Shown here: one piece after another, positions 1 to 7,126 of the stretch
How positions within the stretch are numbered: the first letter of the stretch is position 1
How the letters are laid out: each line of letters opens with the position of its first letter
From: Euperipatoides rowelli
Taxonomy: Eukaryota; Onychophora; Udeonychophora; Euonychophora; Peripatopsidae
Strand: one strand, 5' to 3'
DNA: 10,138 nt
NCBI GenBank assembly: GCA_003024985.2
Contig: PXIH01S0013715.1
Translations under genes and position numbers: made by a program
The notes under the pieces: generated by a model
Seen by the model: only the letters and a program-made list of their open reading frames with translations
Told to the model about the DNA's origin: nothing
The model's database searches: none

Positions 1-111
1 TATATAGGATTAAAAATGACAATAAATAACTATCAACTAATTAAATTTAAAAGATGATACTGGATTTTTATTATGATGGTAACCATTATAAATTATAGTA
101 AATTGTGACAT

Positions 112-625
112 TCAAATTATACCAGGCAAGTATCGTAGATTTCAAGTAAAATTGAGAAAAAGTCTAGAATTATGATAACTAAGAGAATTGAATAAATATG
201 TAGGTAAGCTATTCCAAACAGAGATAATATGGTTACCATAAAAATTCATAAGATATAATATTATGAGTGAGAGGTCTATATAGTTTAAATCTATGACCTC
301 TCAGTAGTATAGATGTATTTAAAGTAAACATACCATCTCTATTATCATTTATTACTATAAGTTTGAAGGTATATAAGATATCACCCCAAAATATATGTTG
401 AGGGGTTAAGACATTACATTTGAAAAGTAAGGATAATCTTCTCTGATTGCTATTATTATAGAACCCTTTAATTAATTTTGTAAATTTTCTAACAGTTTTA
501 TTGAGAGCAGCATAGACTTTTTTATTTCTAATATGATAAATTTGATGACAGTAATCCAATGATGTTTGCACATATTATGTTTGGTAGACGGTGGCAAATA
601 GTTCAGGTGATATTGGGCCTAGAGT
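112..625 (-). pseudogene. LINE (CR1/Jockey-like) reverse transcriptase ORF, C-terminal remnant
   Basis: Read on the minus strand, this is the region just after the catalytic core of a non-LTR retrotransposon reverse transcriptase. Family landmarks occur in the expected order: a YQT/TSLDYC block (family pattern YKT..RPHLEYC), then RKFTKLIKG (family RRATKLIPG), then GDILYTFKLI (family GDLIETFKIL), then LRGHRFKLYRP, and finally VWNSLP at about 201-219. The longest open stretch is 233-571. The frame is broken by an in-frame TAA just upstream of it (about 575-577) and by a frameshift near 235, after which VWNSLP continues in another frame to a TGA at 142-144. Weak similarity (LGPI...LFATVYQT) reaches about 625. 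No catalytic YADD core, endonuclease or ORF1 is present, so this is a 5'-truncated or eroded dead copy. The clade (CR1, Jockey, Rex-like) is inferred from motif style only. The 3' tail and target-site duplication were not found in 1-111, which is plain AT-rich sequence. Confidence 0.85.
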
Positions 626-2090
626 TCTAACAAAAAAATAAAAATAGTAGATATCAAATTAGGTTCTAAAACATAAATTATTGCCCACTATTCATCAGAA
701 TTTACCATTTTTATCCTTAGGAATAATGTGGGTTTAGATATAAAGTGAAAACAAAGTCACACATGCGTTTAACGATAAGTGTCTATCTGGGGGAGGGGGA
801 GAAGAAGTATTATTTCATCATAGCTTTTAGCACCAATGTCCATTCATTAATCATAATGCCACAGTATAATAAAAGCAACAAACAAGATCCATCTTAAACA
901 ACAAATTTTTAAATGTATTACGATATAACAAAACCAGTACAGTTTAAACTCTCGAACGAACAGTACCTTAAACGATTGACTGACTCCATTCTTTGAAAGT
1001 ATTCGTTATTTCAAGAGTTTTGTTTTATATGGCAGAATGAATAAAAAAGTAGGCTGTATAGTGTATATATTTGCCAGTGTAATTATCATAAATACTGAAA
1101 TATGTACATTATTAAAGAGGACATAATTATTTAAAGCAATACATAGAGAAAAAATAATCCAAAGCACATTAGGCAACGTTTTTTTTTTTAAAAAAACAAA
1201 CTGCATTTTAGAGGTGCGGTTATCTTGAATGTGCTATTCTTCTAAGTGTTATTCCTTCAAGAGGTATCTGTTTTGAAAGTAAAAATTAAATCGATAAAAA
1301 AATACAGTCGATAGTGAAATGCATGTTCATTATCAAATAATAGGATTTACTAGTTGACTAAAATATTGGAAAATCCTTTACAATACTGTTCAAAATTATT
1401 CAACGTTAAAAAAAAAATAAACCTAAATACTAAATGCTAATTTGGATTGCATTTTAAATTGTTTGACTACTGATTTTTGTTTTTGAATATCAAGTGACAT
1501 TGAGTATTTACTTGTCCCCTAATAAGAAATGAAAGATTGGAAGTGTGATATATGTTTTGTTAAAAGCTGCAAATCTGAAACTTATCTATCTTGAATGCTG
1601 CTAGGTGGCACTACAGACAGTAGGCATATAAGTTAGAAGCCAGCTAAATTCTGTTAAATGTTAATGCTTGGGGAAACATAAAACTTTGAACATTCATTCT
1701 GGGAGGAAGAGATAAAAGGATAGGGGAGGGATAGAGGGAGCTGGGAGAGTGGAATTCTTATACTTTCAAATAAATATCAAAAATAAAAACTAGACTGTGT
1801 TTACTTTTTTTTTTGTTTAAAGCATAAATGTTATAGTTATTAATGTTAGTTATTAATGTGGAGTAAATTTTTCAACATTTAATATGATTCTAGGGTAAGA
1901 AGGAGGATGAAAAAGAAGGATGGGAGGTAATGGAATTCCAAAACCAAATTGTTTCCATATTTCCATGGGCTTTCCGCTCGTATATTTGATTATTTTTGTG
2001 TTTCCTACAAGTTTAGACTTTATTTTTAATGTTTTTTTATTTATTTATTTTTAAAAACAATAAATAATAATTTTAAAAAGTTAATTCTCT
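626..2090. other. AT-rich spacer, no gene recognised
   Basis: Stops are frequent in all frames and no recognisable coding, RNA or transposon-end signal was found. A short minus-strand open stretch at 1006-1206 translates to hydrophobic low-complexity residues and starts beside an A/T homopolymer, so I do not regard it as a gene. The visible structure is compositional: a G-rich block at about 790-801, two polypurine tracts at about 1699-1743 and 1894-1930, and a TTTA run at about 2036-2052. Confidence 0.6.
1695..1936. repeat. Two polypurine (GA-rich) tracts, possibly diverged copies
   Basis: Tract 1 (about 1699-1754) and tract 2 (about 1890-1938) are almost purely purine on the plus strand. 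Each is preceded by ATTCT and followed by TGGAATTC. They may be a degraded pair of direct repeats, but the purine bias makes chance similarity likely. Such tracts can adopt triplex (H-DNA) forms; whether these do is not known. Confidence 0.4.
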
Positions 2091-2142
2091 CTCCACCTCT
2101 TTGTAATGTTTTAATTACTTTAGGGGAGGAGTGGGGGAAGGG
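2091..2142 (+). repeat. CCACCT...AGGGG module, copy A
   Basis: A short module begins CTCCACCTCTTTG, runs through an AATTA-containing AT-rich middle, and ends in AGGGGAGGAGTGGGGGAAGGG-like G runs. The same plan recurs at 3979-4020 and 4384-4440. Copies A and C are both preceded by a TTTA microsatellite. The start and end of the module can partly pair as a stem if G:T pairs are allowed. Its origin is not recognised. Confidence 0.5.
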
Positions 2143-2430
2143 TGAATGTCAATTTTCTATAAAAACCAAACTGACCTGAAATACATTTTAATGAGCGACA
2201 TTAAATGTTTATGAAAATTAAAATTTTAAACATTAATTTATAGTAGACATTTGTTAAAAGGCTATAAAATACTTACACTAGTGATCTTCAGCTGTACCTA
2301 AACAGCCCNGGGCCACTTCCGGAATCTGTGAGCAAAAAAAGCAAATACACAAATTTTAATTGATGTTTANCATTAAAATAAAGAAAAACACAAAACGTTA
2401 GTCATATGTTGAAATCCTTAGAGAATTGAC
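2138..2430 (+). repeat. Left arm of long inverted repeat
   Basis: This arm pairs with 3715-3991. The strongest block is about 2276-2322, including CTAAACAGCC, an N at 2309, and CCACTTCCGGAATC. The similarity fades inward past about 2428. Confidence 0.7.
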
Positions 2431-3250
2431 ACTATTTGATGTGAAATGCAAAAGGTCCACATGTGACATGCCAATCATTGGTGTGAAATAATTCAAAGTT
2501 TCAAATTTTGACGTAATTGAGATTCAAAACAATTCACGAATACAAAGAAAAATATTTAAAACAAATACTTACGTATTTAGAAATGATTGGCGGACCCTTA
2601 CAGGAAAATTTCAGAATGCTAAAAATGTTTGGAATAGTAGAAAAACAGTAACTCTAGATGAAATATTGAATGCTTCAGACAATTGCATTTTTTCTACTGG
2701 ATAAGTATAAGTTAAACGCTAGATTACAATTCATGGTACCTTGTTAGTAAAGCTGGGTTAAATTTTTTCTTATAGACATTCTCCATATCATATAGGCCAT
2801 ACAATATCAGCTATTATGTCCCAAAATTTTAAAGGTATCAATCTATCATTTATTGAAGTCGATATGATGAATGTATCATCATTGACACATTTTAACTAGA
2901 AAGAAAATGTACATGCAGTAAGTAAACTTAGAAAAGTTACTGCAGTAGAACCCCTCATATGATTTAGATGTTTTAGAACTGTTGGACAGCTAATGGACTA
3001 TGCTAATTAGAAAAAAAATTACATCTTCTATGTTAGACTGTTCTAGAGATAGAAGAAGTTTCGAGAAAAGATGCAAAGAAAAGCAATGTGACAAACCTTT
3101 CCTGATTAGTACAGCTTTTAAACCCACTTCTGGTTTATTTATTAGCCGATATTAATAATTCTAACGTGAGTTTGAATTATTTTTCACCTGAATTACTTAA
3201 ACATGATCAAAAAGCATTGTGAAAGTAAAAAAAATAATATTTACACCAAA

Positions 3251-3488
3251 AAGTACCAAACAACAGCATGCTCTTTTATATTAAATACATTTATTCCTTA
3301 TAAAAAAACCAATATGATTAAATAAGAGTCGAGACATCATGAAGTCTTTTGCAATAGGTTGATCATTGATGATCAACCTATTATTGTGAAAGACTTCATT
3401 ATGTCTCGACTCTTATTTAATCATAAGGAATTTTTATAAGAAATACATGTCTTTTTCATATAAAAGAGGGCGCTGTTGTTTGGTGCTT
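3251..3488. mobile_element. Palindromic hairpin element (MITE/foldback-like), about 238 bp
   Basis: The two halves are inverted copies centred on the TG at 3367-3368. The inner 14-bp stem (3353-3366 with 3369-3382) is perfect. The next block, GATTAAATAAGAGTCGAGAC and onward to AGTCTTT (about 3316-3349 against 3391-3424), has one mismatch in about 34 positions. The outer ends are AGTACCAAACAACAGC on the left and its partner GCTGTTGTTTGGTGCTT on the right. There is no coding capacity. It lies inside the older inverted-repeat element and is far less diverged between its halves, so it probably inserted later or has been kept alike by conversion. The ends do not show a clear target-site duplication, so the superfamily is undetermined. 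Confidence 0.8.
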
Positions 3489-3634
3489 CTCCTTTTTGTT
3501 AACAATTTCCAGACAGCCTTTAGATGTTTCTACATTTCAATAATATTTATATTTTTTCCAGAGTGTGTTTATTTTGATTTAATTTTGGAAAGTAATTTGG
3601 CTTGGTGCTCAGATTAGTTAATCGGACAGCTTGG

Positions 3635-3654
3635 TTTATTTATTTATTTATTTT
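3635..3654 (+). repeat. (TTTA)n microsatellite
   Basis: About five TTTA units. Similar short runs occur at about 2036-2052, at 4082-4100 (as TAAA) and at 4363-4377. Confidence 0.8.
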
Positions 3655-3714
3655 GCAAGTACAGCATAAGATTGACCCCAACCTGATTTTCTTCTAATAT
3701 TATGCTATTATTAA

Positions 3715-3991
3715 ATATCTAAAATCTGGCTAAAGTTTGGCATTTTACTTTTTAATCATAAACATTGATTAAAAATTTGTCATGCTTAATTCCCTGTTCA
3801 CCTACGGATTCCAGAAGTGGTCCCAGGCTGTTTAGGAAAGACCCCTAGTGTACATTTTATTTGAGCATTTTTAATAATTTTATATTTTAAAATATTGCTT
3901 AAATTTTTAATTTTCATAAATGTTTTGATGTTACTCGTTAAAAAGATTTTAGGACAATTTTCTTATAGATGCTTGATATTACCACCTTTTC
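3715..3991 (-). repeat. Right arm of long inverted repeat
   Basis: This is the reverse-complement partner of 2138-2430. The strongest block is GATTCCAGAAGTGGTCCCAG followed by GCTGTTTAGG at about 3808-3836. The outer edge is near the ACCACCTT at 3981-3988, where it overlaps copy B of the CCACCT module. Confidence 0.7.
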
Positions 3992-4020
3992 ATTAATTAG
4001 TTAATATTTTAGGGGCGGGC
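3979..4020 (+). repeat. CCACCT...AGGGG module, copy B
   Basis: Begins TACCACCTTTT, has an ATTAATTAGTTAAT middle and ends TTTTAGGGGCGGGC. It is the shortest of the three copies and overlaps the outer edge of the right inverted-repeat arm. Confidence 0.45.
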
Positions 4021-4383
4021 ATATAATTATTATAATAAATGAAAAGCATATAAAATAAATGTCCAAACTTGCTGTAGAAAAAAAATAAATAAATAAATTT
4101 TGAGAAGAAATAATATAGGAAGCTTAGTGAGTACTTGAAAATAATACAACTCACCAGAACAAAAAATGGTAACGATTATACACTGTTGAATACTAAAACA
4201 GTCACACACAGTTTTTAAAGTGTATTTGTGACAATACTTTCAGTATCTTAAGAACCCTTAAACTTTAAAAAAAACAAAAAAACATTCCCACGGACACATT
4301 ATTAACTATTTGTTAATATTCCAATCATTTTTTTTTAAGAAAGAATTATTTAAAAATTAAATATTTATTTATTTATTAGACTC

Positions 4384-4440
4384 TTCCACCTTTTTGGCAA
4401 TTAACTAGCATTAAGATATTTGAAGGGGGTGGGGGAGGGG
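4384..4440 (+). repeat. CCACCT...AGGGG module, copy C, with G-rich end
   Basis: Begins TTCCACCTTTTTGG, has an AATTAACTAG middle and ends in GGGGGTGGGGGAGGGG at about 4425-4440. The G runs (5, 5 and 4) could take part in a G-quadruplex, although only three separate runs are present. Confidence 0.5.
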
Positions 4441-4706
4441 AGCCATGAGCATGCATGCCTTATGAATATTTGTTTTCTAACAATTTGTTTTTAAGTTTAA
4501 ATATTAGTTGAATTTTTATTTTAATTACTTAAATATTCATGCCTATCAGGAAATAAAATGATTTACATTTATTTTTAAATAATGATTAATAGAATTCTTA
4601 CATTAGACTGAAGTTTACCTTGCTAAAAAATAGAAACTAAGATCATTTACAATTGATGTTTCCTTGTAAATATGAATTATGTAAATATAATATTTTTGTA
4701 TGTGTG

Positions 4707-4743
4707 TTAAACATTACCTGTTTTCAGACAGGGTTATGTTTAA
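4707..4743. repeat. Imperfect inverted repeat (hairpin)
   Basis: TTAAACATTACCTGT (4707-4721) pairs with ACAGGGTTATGTTTAA (4728-4743) across a 6-base loop, with a single-base bulge or mismatch. No function is implied. Confidence 0.55.
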
Positions 4744-4837
4744 CAAACAAATGCGTAACTTTAAGTCTTTTAACTTTTCAATCTTTTTCTACAAATGTTT
4801 CATCGTACTGGTACAACTAATCATTACAATCTAATGC

Positions 4838-4845
4838 CTCTAGAC
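4838..4845 (+). repeat. Target-site duplication, left copy (hAT MITE)
   Basis: CTCTAGAC, identical to 5105-5112. Confidence 0.9.
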
Positions 4846-4922
4846 CAGGGTTCTTCAACATTTTTTCGTTTACCGCCCACTTTTACATATTTTGCACATA
4901 TTTCAATAAGACACCGTCCACC

Positions 4923-5031
4923 TTGACTTCATGTTGGATTTAATAAGCTTTTTTTTTTTTTTGTTTTTTTTTTGTTTGACTGGACTTTTTGTTGACTTCA
5001 TGTCAGATTTGATATGCTTTTTTTTTTTTTG
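4923..5031 (+). repeat. Internal direct duplication in the hAT MITE
   Basis: Two units start at 4923 and 4992 with TTGACTTCATGT, continue through GATTT-ATA-GC and end in 12 or more T. They differ at four of 38 aligned positions. Slippage at the poly-T tracts is a likely cause. Confidence 0.8.
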
Positions 5032-5104
5032 GAATTCAGTACCGCCCACCAAAAATCATAAAACTCCCACAGGTGGGCGTTCTTGACCACGTTGAAGAAC
5101 CATG

Positions 5105-5112
5105 CTCTAGAC
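5105..5112 (+). repeat. Target-site duplication, right copy (hAT MITE)
   Basis: CTCTAGAC, identical to 4838-4845. Confidence 0.9.
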
Positions 5113-5761
5113 TATTCAAATATTTATAGTTATATAAATATTTAAATTAAAAACAATTAAAAATATTTAAAAAAAAATTAAGCAAAAAATCACTCACCAA
5201 GGACTTTATTATTGATACTGAATCAAATAAACTATAAATTTATTCAAAAGAATATTGCAAATGTCATAATATTGGCCTCAGTCTGTGGAATATAGTGTTA
5301 ATGATATATTGTTGAAAAAAATATGGTGACATGGAGCTAATTGGTTGCCTCTAAGTGATGATAATTGGTGTAGTCATGATATAATGTCTTTTCCTTTGCA
5401 TTTACCTGAAAGTGGGACCAGAAAGGAGAAACCTATGATATGTGATCATATGTCTCATCGGTAACACAAAAAGCCTCTGGACATTATATCATATGTTCTA
5501 AGATTTATTAAAAATGCTCAATTGACTAGTGAGGACAGATATCATGGATGGCTTACTGAAGTTGAAGTGAGAGCTGGTTTGCATCACTGGATCAGAATGG
5601 TGCAGGTCACTTAAAAGTGAAATGATATTAAACAATGTACTCTTAAACAGCCCTTGAACAAGCATGGTTCATTATTGTCTCTGAATCCATATGTTGACTC
5701 CAGTGGATTACTGAGAGTAAGAGGACATCATCAATCTTCTCACTTATTGTATAACCAAAAA

Positions 5762-6455
5762 CATCCAATCAACATACATTCAGGACCATAGCTGTTGCAT
5801 GTCACATTGCATTGCAAATTTTGGATTGGCATTCCTGCAGTGAGGTTAAGAAATTAATTCATCAGTGCATTATTTGCTTCAAACTCAAAGCATCAATAAA
5901 CCGCAACTCATTAGATCTCTTCATATACATCGGGTTTGACCAGTTCATCTATTTATTAGATGTGGCATAACTATGTAGCTTCCATTACCATTCATTCTAC
6001 TATGGGTCATAGAAACAAAGATATATAAAGCATATATATCTTTGTTTGTTTTGCAATCAAAGCAATTCATATTGACCTTGTGGATGAATTGATTACAGTA
6101 GCATTTATTGCTGCATTGCATCCTTTTGTTTCAAAATTGGTCACCCTGCTGAAGTTTACACAGATTATTGGATCAATTTTGTGGTTGCTAACAGGGAGCT
6201 GACTGGCATAAGCTTATATCTTCACAGAAACATAACCAAAAAACTTCAATAAAGTTGGTGGTTCATTGGTATCTATTGGTATTTCAACCCCCTAGCCACT
6301 CCTCGCTATGGAGGCCTATGGAAAACTGGGGCTAGATCGATCAAGCATCATCTCAGAAGTATATTGGAGTTCTCAATGCTCACATATTAAGGCTTTACTC
6401 AACTCTAGAACACAATGCTAATGACCTTATGCTATTAATTCCAGTATTCTTTTTA
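5762..6455 (+). pseudogene. BEL/Pao integrase region (zinc-binding + DDE core), inactivated
   Basis: The His/Cys zinc-binding module ends in QCIICFK at about 5863-5883, matching the CxxC half of an HHCC finger. In the catalytic core the family expects D (in G-DYAGP), D (in TDNGTNF) and E (in GGLWE). Here the first position reads GITM before a stop (about 5960-5971), so the acid is lost. The second D is kept in TDYWINF at 6163-6165, though the following N-G is changed. The third is K in GGLWKT (codon 6322-6324). This is therefore not an active integrase. The end, near LEHNANDLMLL (about 6403-6440), matches the NDP-DLEALTPGHFL segment of the family. Confidence 0.88.
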
Positions 6456-6524
6456 ATAACCAAATCAATGTCTTCAATTGTCGATCCAAATGCATTGGAT
6501 ATTTATATGAATAAGTTGCCCCCA

Positions 6525-6815
6525 TTGGTGTATGTTCAGAAGATTTTCCAACATTTCTGGCAAAAGTAGTCAAGTTAATATCTTGTGTGACTGCAGCAAA
6601 GTCCAAATTTGACAAGTGTTAGGACCCAGTCTATAGGTTAACCATCTAATTTTAGTTAAAGAAAATAGTCATTCACCTCTCAAGTGATCTGTGGGTAGAG
6701 GGATACAACTACCTGTGGTATAGATCAGATGTGAAAACTAGCAAAAGAATATATAAATTACCTGTTTCAAAGTGTTGTCTGTTATCTTTGTCAAAGGATG
6801 AATCTCGTCCTGCTA
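6525..6815 (+). pseudogene. BEL/Pao DUF5641-like C-terminal domain, degenerate
   Basis: IFQHFWQK-stop-SS-stop-YL at 6543-6584 corresponds to the F-WKRWS-EYL segment that opens this domain; one stop replaces the W and one replaces the E. LVKEN...SPLK-stop-SVGRGIQLP at 6652-6711 corresponds to the LV-KE-N-PP-KW-LGRI segment. KLPVSKCCLLSL at 6755-6790 corresponds to the terminal RPV-KL-LLPL segment. Three reading frames are used in turn, which shows small indels. Confidence 0.8.
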
Positions 6816-6850
6816 TTCCATCATCNAATTGATTGAAGTTTTTTATTTTA

Positions 6851-6899
6851 ATAAAAAAATAAATCACCTCTCCAAGAGGAGAAGATGTTTATTTTTTAT
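6851..6899. repeat. Imperfect AT-rich hairpin just after the BEL/Pao remnant
   Basis: 6851-6873 (ATAAAAAAATAAATC then ACCTCTCC) pairs with 6878-6899 across a 4-base loop, with a few mismatches. It could be a very small palindromic insertion or part of a lost LTR; neither can be shown here. Confidence 0.6.
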
Positions 6900-6944
6900 G
6901 GTTAATATCTAACAGAATTAAATTTATGTGCTAATACGTGCTTA

Positions 6945-7126
6945 ACAGGTTATTTGTGGTGCAAAGGGCAGCCTACATGGAAAAAAACCCAAAGCGTGCT
7001 GTTACAACTAGGGAAAAAATCCGTTCCATAACAACTACCCTAGCTGGGGATCGATCCTGTGTCCCCAGCATATGCCTTTGGTTTAGCAATCTAAGTGGCA
7101 TTAACGCTCGACTACGAAACCGAGAC
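6945..7126 (-). mobile_element. SINE with tRNA-Ser(GCU)-like head, degenerate
   Basis: On the minus strand the sequence from 7126 down to 7046 reads like a class II tRNA. It has GTCTCGGT at the 5' end, an A-box-like stretch (GTAGTCGAGCG), and an anticodon arm with the 7-base loop TTGCTAA (anticodon GCT, plus-strand 7085-7087). A long variable region (about 20 bases) and a B box GGATCGATCCCC follow. The length and anticodon fit tRNA-Ser(GCU). The acceptor stem no longer pairs and two anticodon-stem pairs are mismatched, so it is not a working tRNA. Below the head, a non-tRNA body (to about 6945) includes two direct units (6979-7010 and 7011-7037), each of the form GGAAAAAA...CAACTA in plus orientation. 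This head-plus-body plan is that of a tRNA-derived SINE with an internal RNA polymerase III promoter. The tail boundary is approximate and no target-site duplication was found. Confidence 0.72.
7046..7057 (-). promoter_or_regulatory. RNA polymerase III B box in SINE head
   Basis: The minus strand reads GGATCGATCCCC, close to the GGTTCGANNCC consensus. An A-box-like GTAGTCGAGCG lies upstream at about 7106-7116. Both sit inside the tRNA-like head. Confidence 0.65.

Larger units (their letters stand above)
2138..3991. mobile_element. Old DNA-transposon-like element with long diverged inverted repeats
   Basis: The left arm (about 2138-2430) and right arm (about 3715-3991) are reverse complements with many substitutions and small indels. 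Shared blocks include CCTAAACAGCC, GG-CCACTTC-GGAAT, TTTATGAAAATTAAA, and ACACTAG at the flank of the first block. The outer matching edges are AAGGGTGAATGTCAA on the left and its degraded counterpart near 3975-3991. I estimate 70-80% identity by eye. The interior (2431-3714) has no transposase that I can recognise, and stops are frequent. A separate hairpin element sits inside at 3251-3488, off-centre with respect to the outer arms. No convincing target-site duplication was found. The most likely reading is a non-autonomous or gutted DNA transposon; an inverted pair of two independent repeat copies is the alternative. Confidence 0.6.
4021..4845. other. AT-rich spacer with one hairpin, no gene recognised
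   Basis: No coding or RNA gene is seen. It holds a TAAA run at 4082-4100, a TTTA run at 4363-4377, the third CCACCT module at 4384-4440, an alternating GCATGCATGC at about 4450-4459, an imperfect hairpin at 4707-4743, and the left target-site copy of the hAT element at 4838-4845. Confidence 0.6.
4838..5112. mobile_element. hAT-type MITE with 8-bp target-site duplication
   Basis: The element proper is 4846-5104 (259 bp). It is flanked by perfect copies of CTCTAGAC at 4838-4845 and 5105-5112. Its ends match at 13 of 14 bases: CAGGGTTCTTCAAC on the left, and CATGGTTCTTCAAC read inward from the right. A terminus starting CA(G)GG-TTCT-AAC plus an 8-bp duplication is the standard signature of the hAT superfamily. 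GCCCAC motifs recur in subterminal position: TACCGCCCAC at 4871-4880 and 5040-5049, and a perfect 8-bp inverted pair at 5043-5050/5072-5079. Inside, a 38-bp unit beginning TTGACTTCATGT (4923 and again at 4992, four mismatches) is duplicated with its poly-T tail. There is no transposase, so it would have moved using an enzyme encoded elsewhere. The perfect duplication suggests a fairly recent insertion. Confidence 0.92.
5233..6825 (+). pseudogene. pol: BEL/Pao retrotransposon pol polyprotein, C-terminal half, degenerate
   Basis: Successive fragments in shifting frames follow the BEL/Pao pol order. First is an RNase H end with NIANVI (family N-AD-I) at about 5251, then W-stop-HGANWLPL from 5324 (family WWHGP-WL). 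YVLRFI and WIRMVQ follow at 5492-5608, then NPYVDSSGLLRV and KHPI at about 5680-5770. The zinc-binding end is KKLIHQCIICFKLKAS at 5848-5895. Integrase blocks are KAYISLF at 6027, KAIHIDLV at about 6059-6082, TDYWINF at 6160-6180, and NPLATPRYGGLWKT at 6286-6327. A DUF5641-like tail closes it: LILVKEN at 6646-6666 and IYKLPVSKCCLL at about 6749-6784. Breaks include stops at 5327, 5462, 5612, 5789, 6567, 6576 and 6685, and frameshifts near 5300, 5835, 6047 and 6133. Gag, protease, most of the reverse transcriptase and both LTRs are absent or unrecognised, so the copy is 5'-truncated and dead. The hAT MITE ends only about 120 bp upstream. Confidence 0.93.

Noticed and set aside
1006-1206. 66-codon minus-strand open stretch
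   Set aside because: Hydrophobic, low-complexity translation that starts beside an A/T homopolymer; no RBS or splice context, no family resemblance, and A+T bias accounts for it.
2138-3991. LTR retrotransposon with LTRs as the flanking repeats
   Set aside because: The long repeats are inverted, not direct, and no primer-binding site or pol motif lies between them.
4425-4440. Definite G-quadruplex
   Set aside because: Only three separate G runs are present; a fourth would have to come from splitting a 5-G run, so it is a possibility only.
6427-6615. 62-codon minus-strand open stretch
   Set aside because: Lies antisense to the BEL/Pao remnant, whose motifs on the plus strand explain this DNA.
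7046-7126. Functional tRNA-Ser gene
   Set aside because: Acceptor stem does not pair and the anticodon stem has two mismatches; continuation into a repeat-like body favours a SINE or pseudogene.
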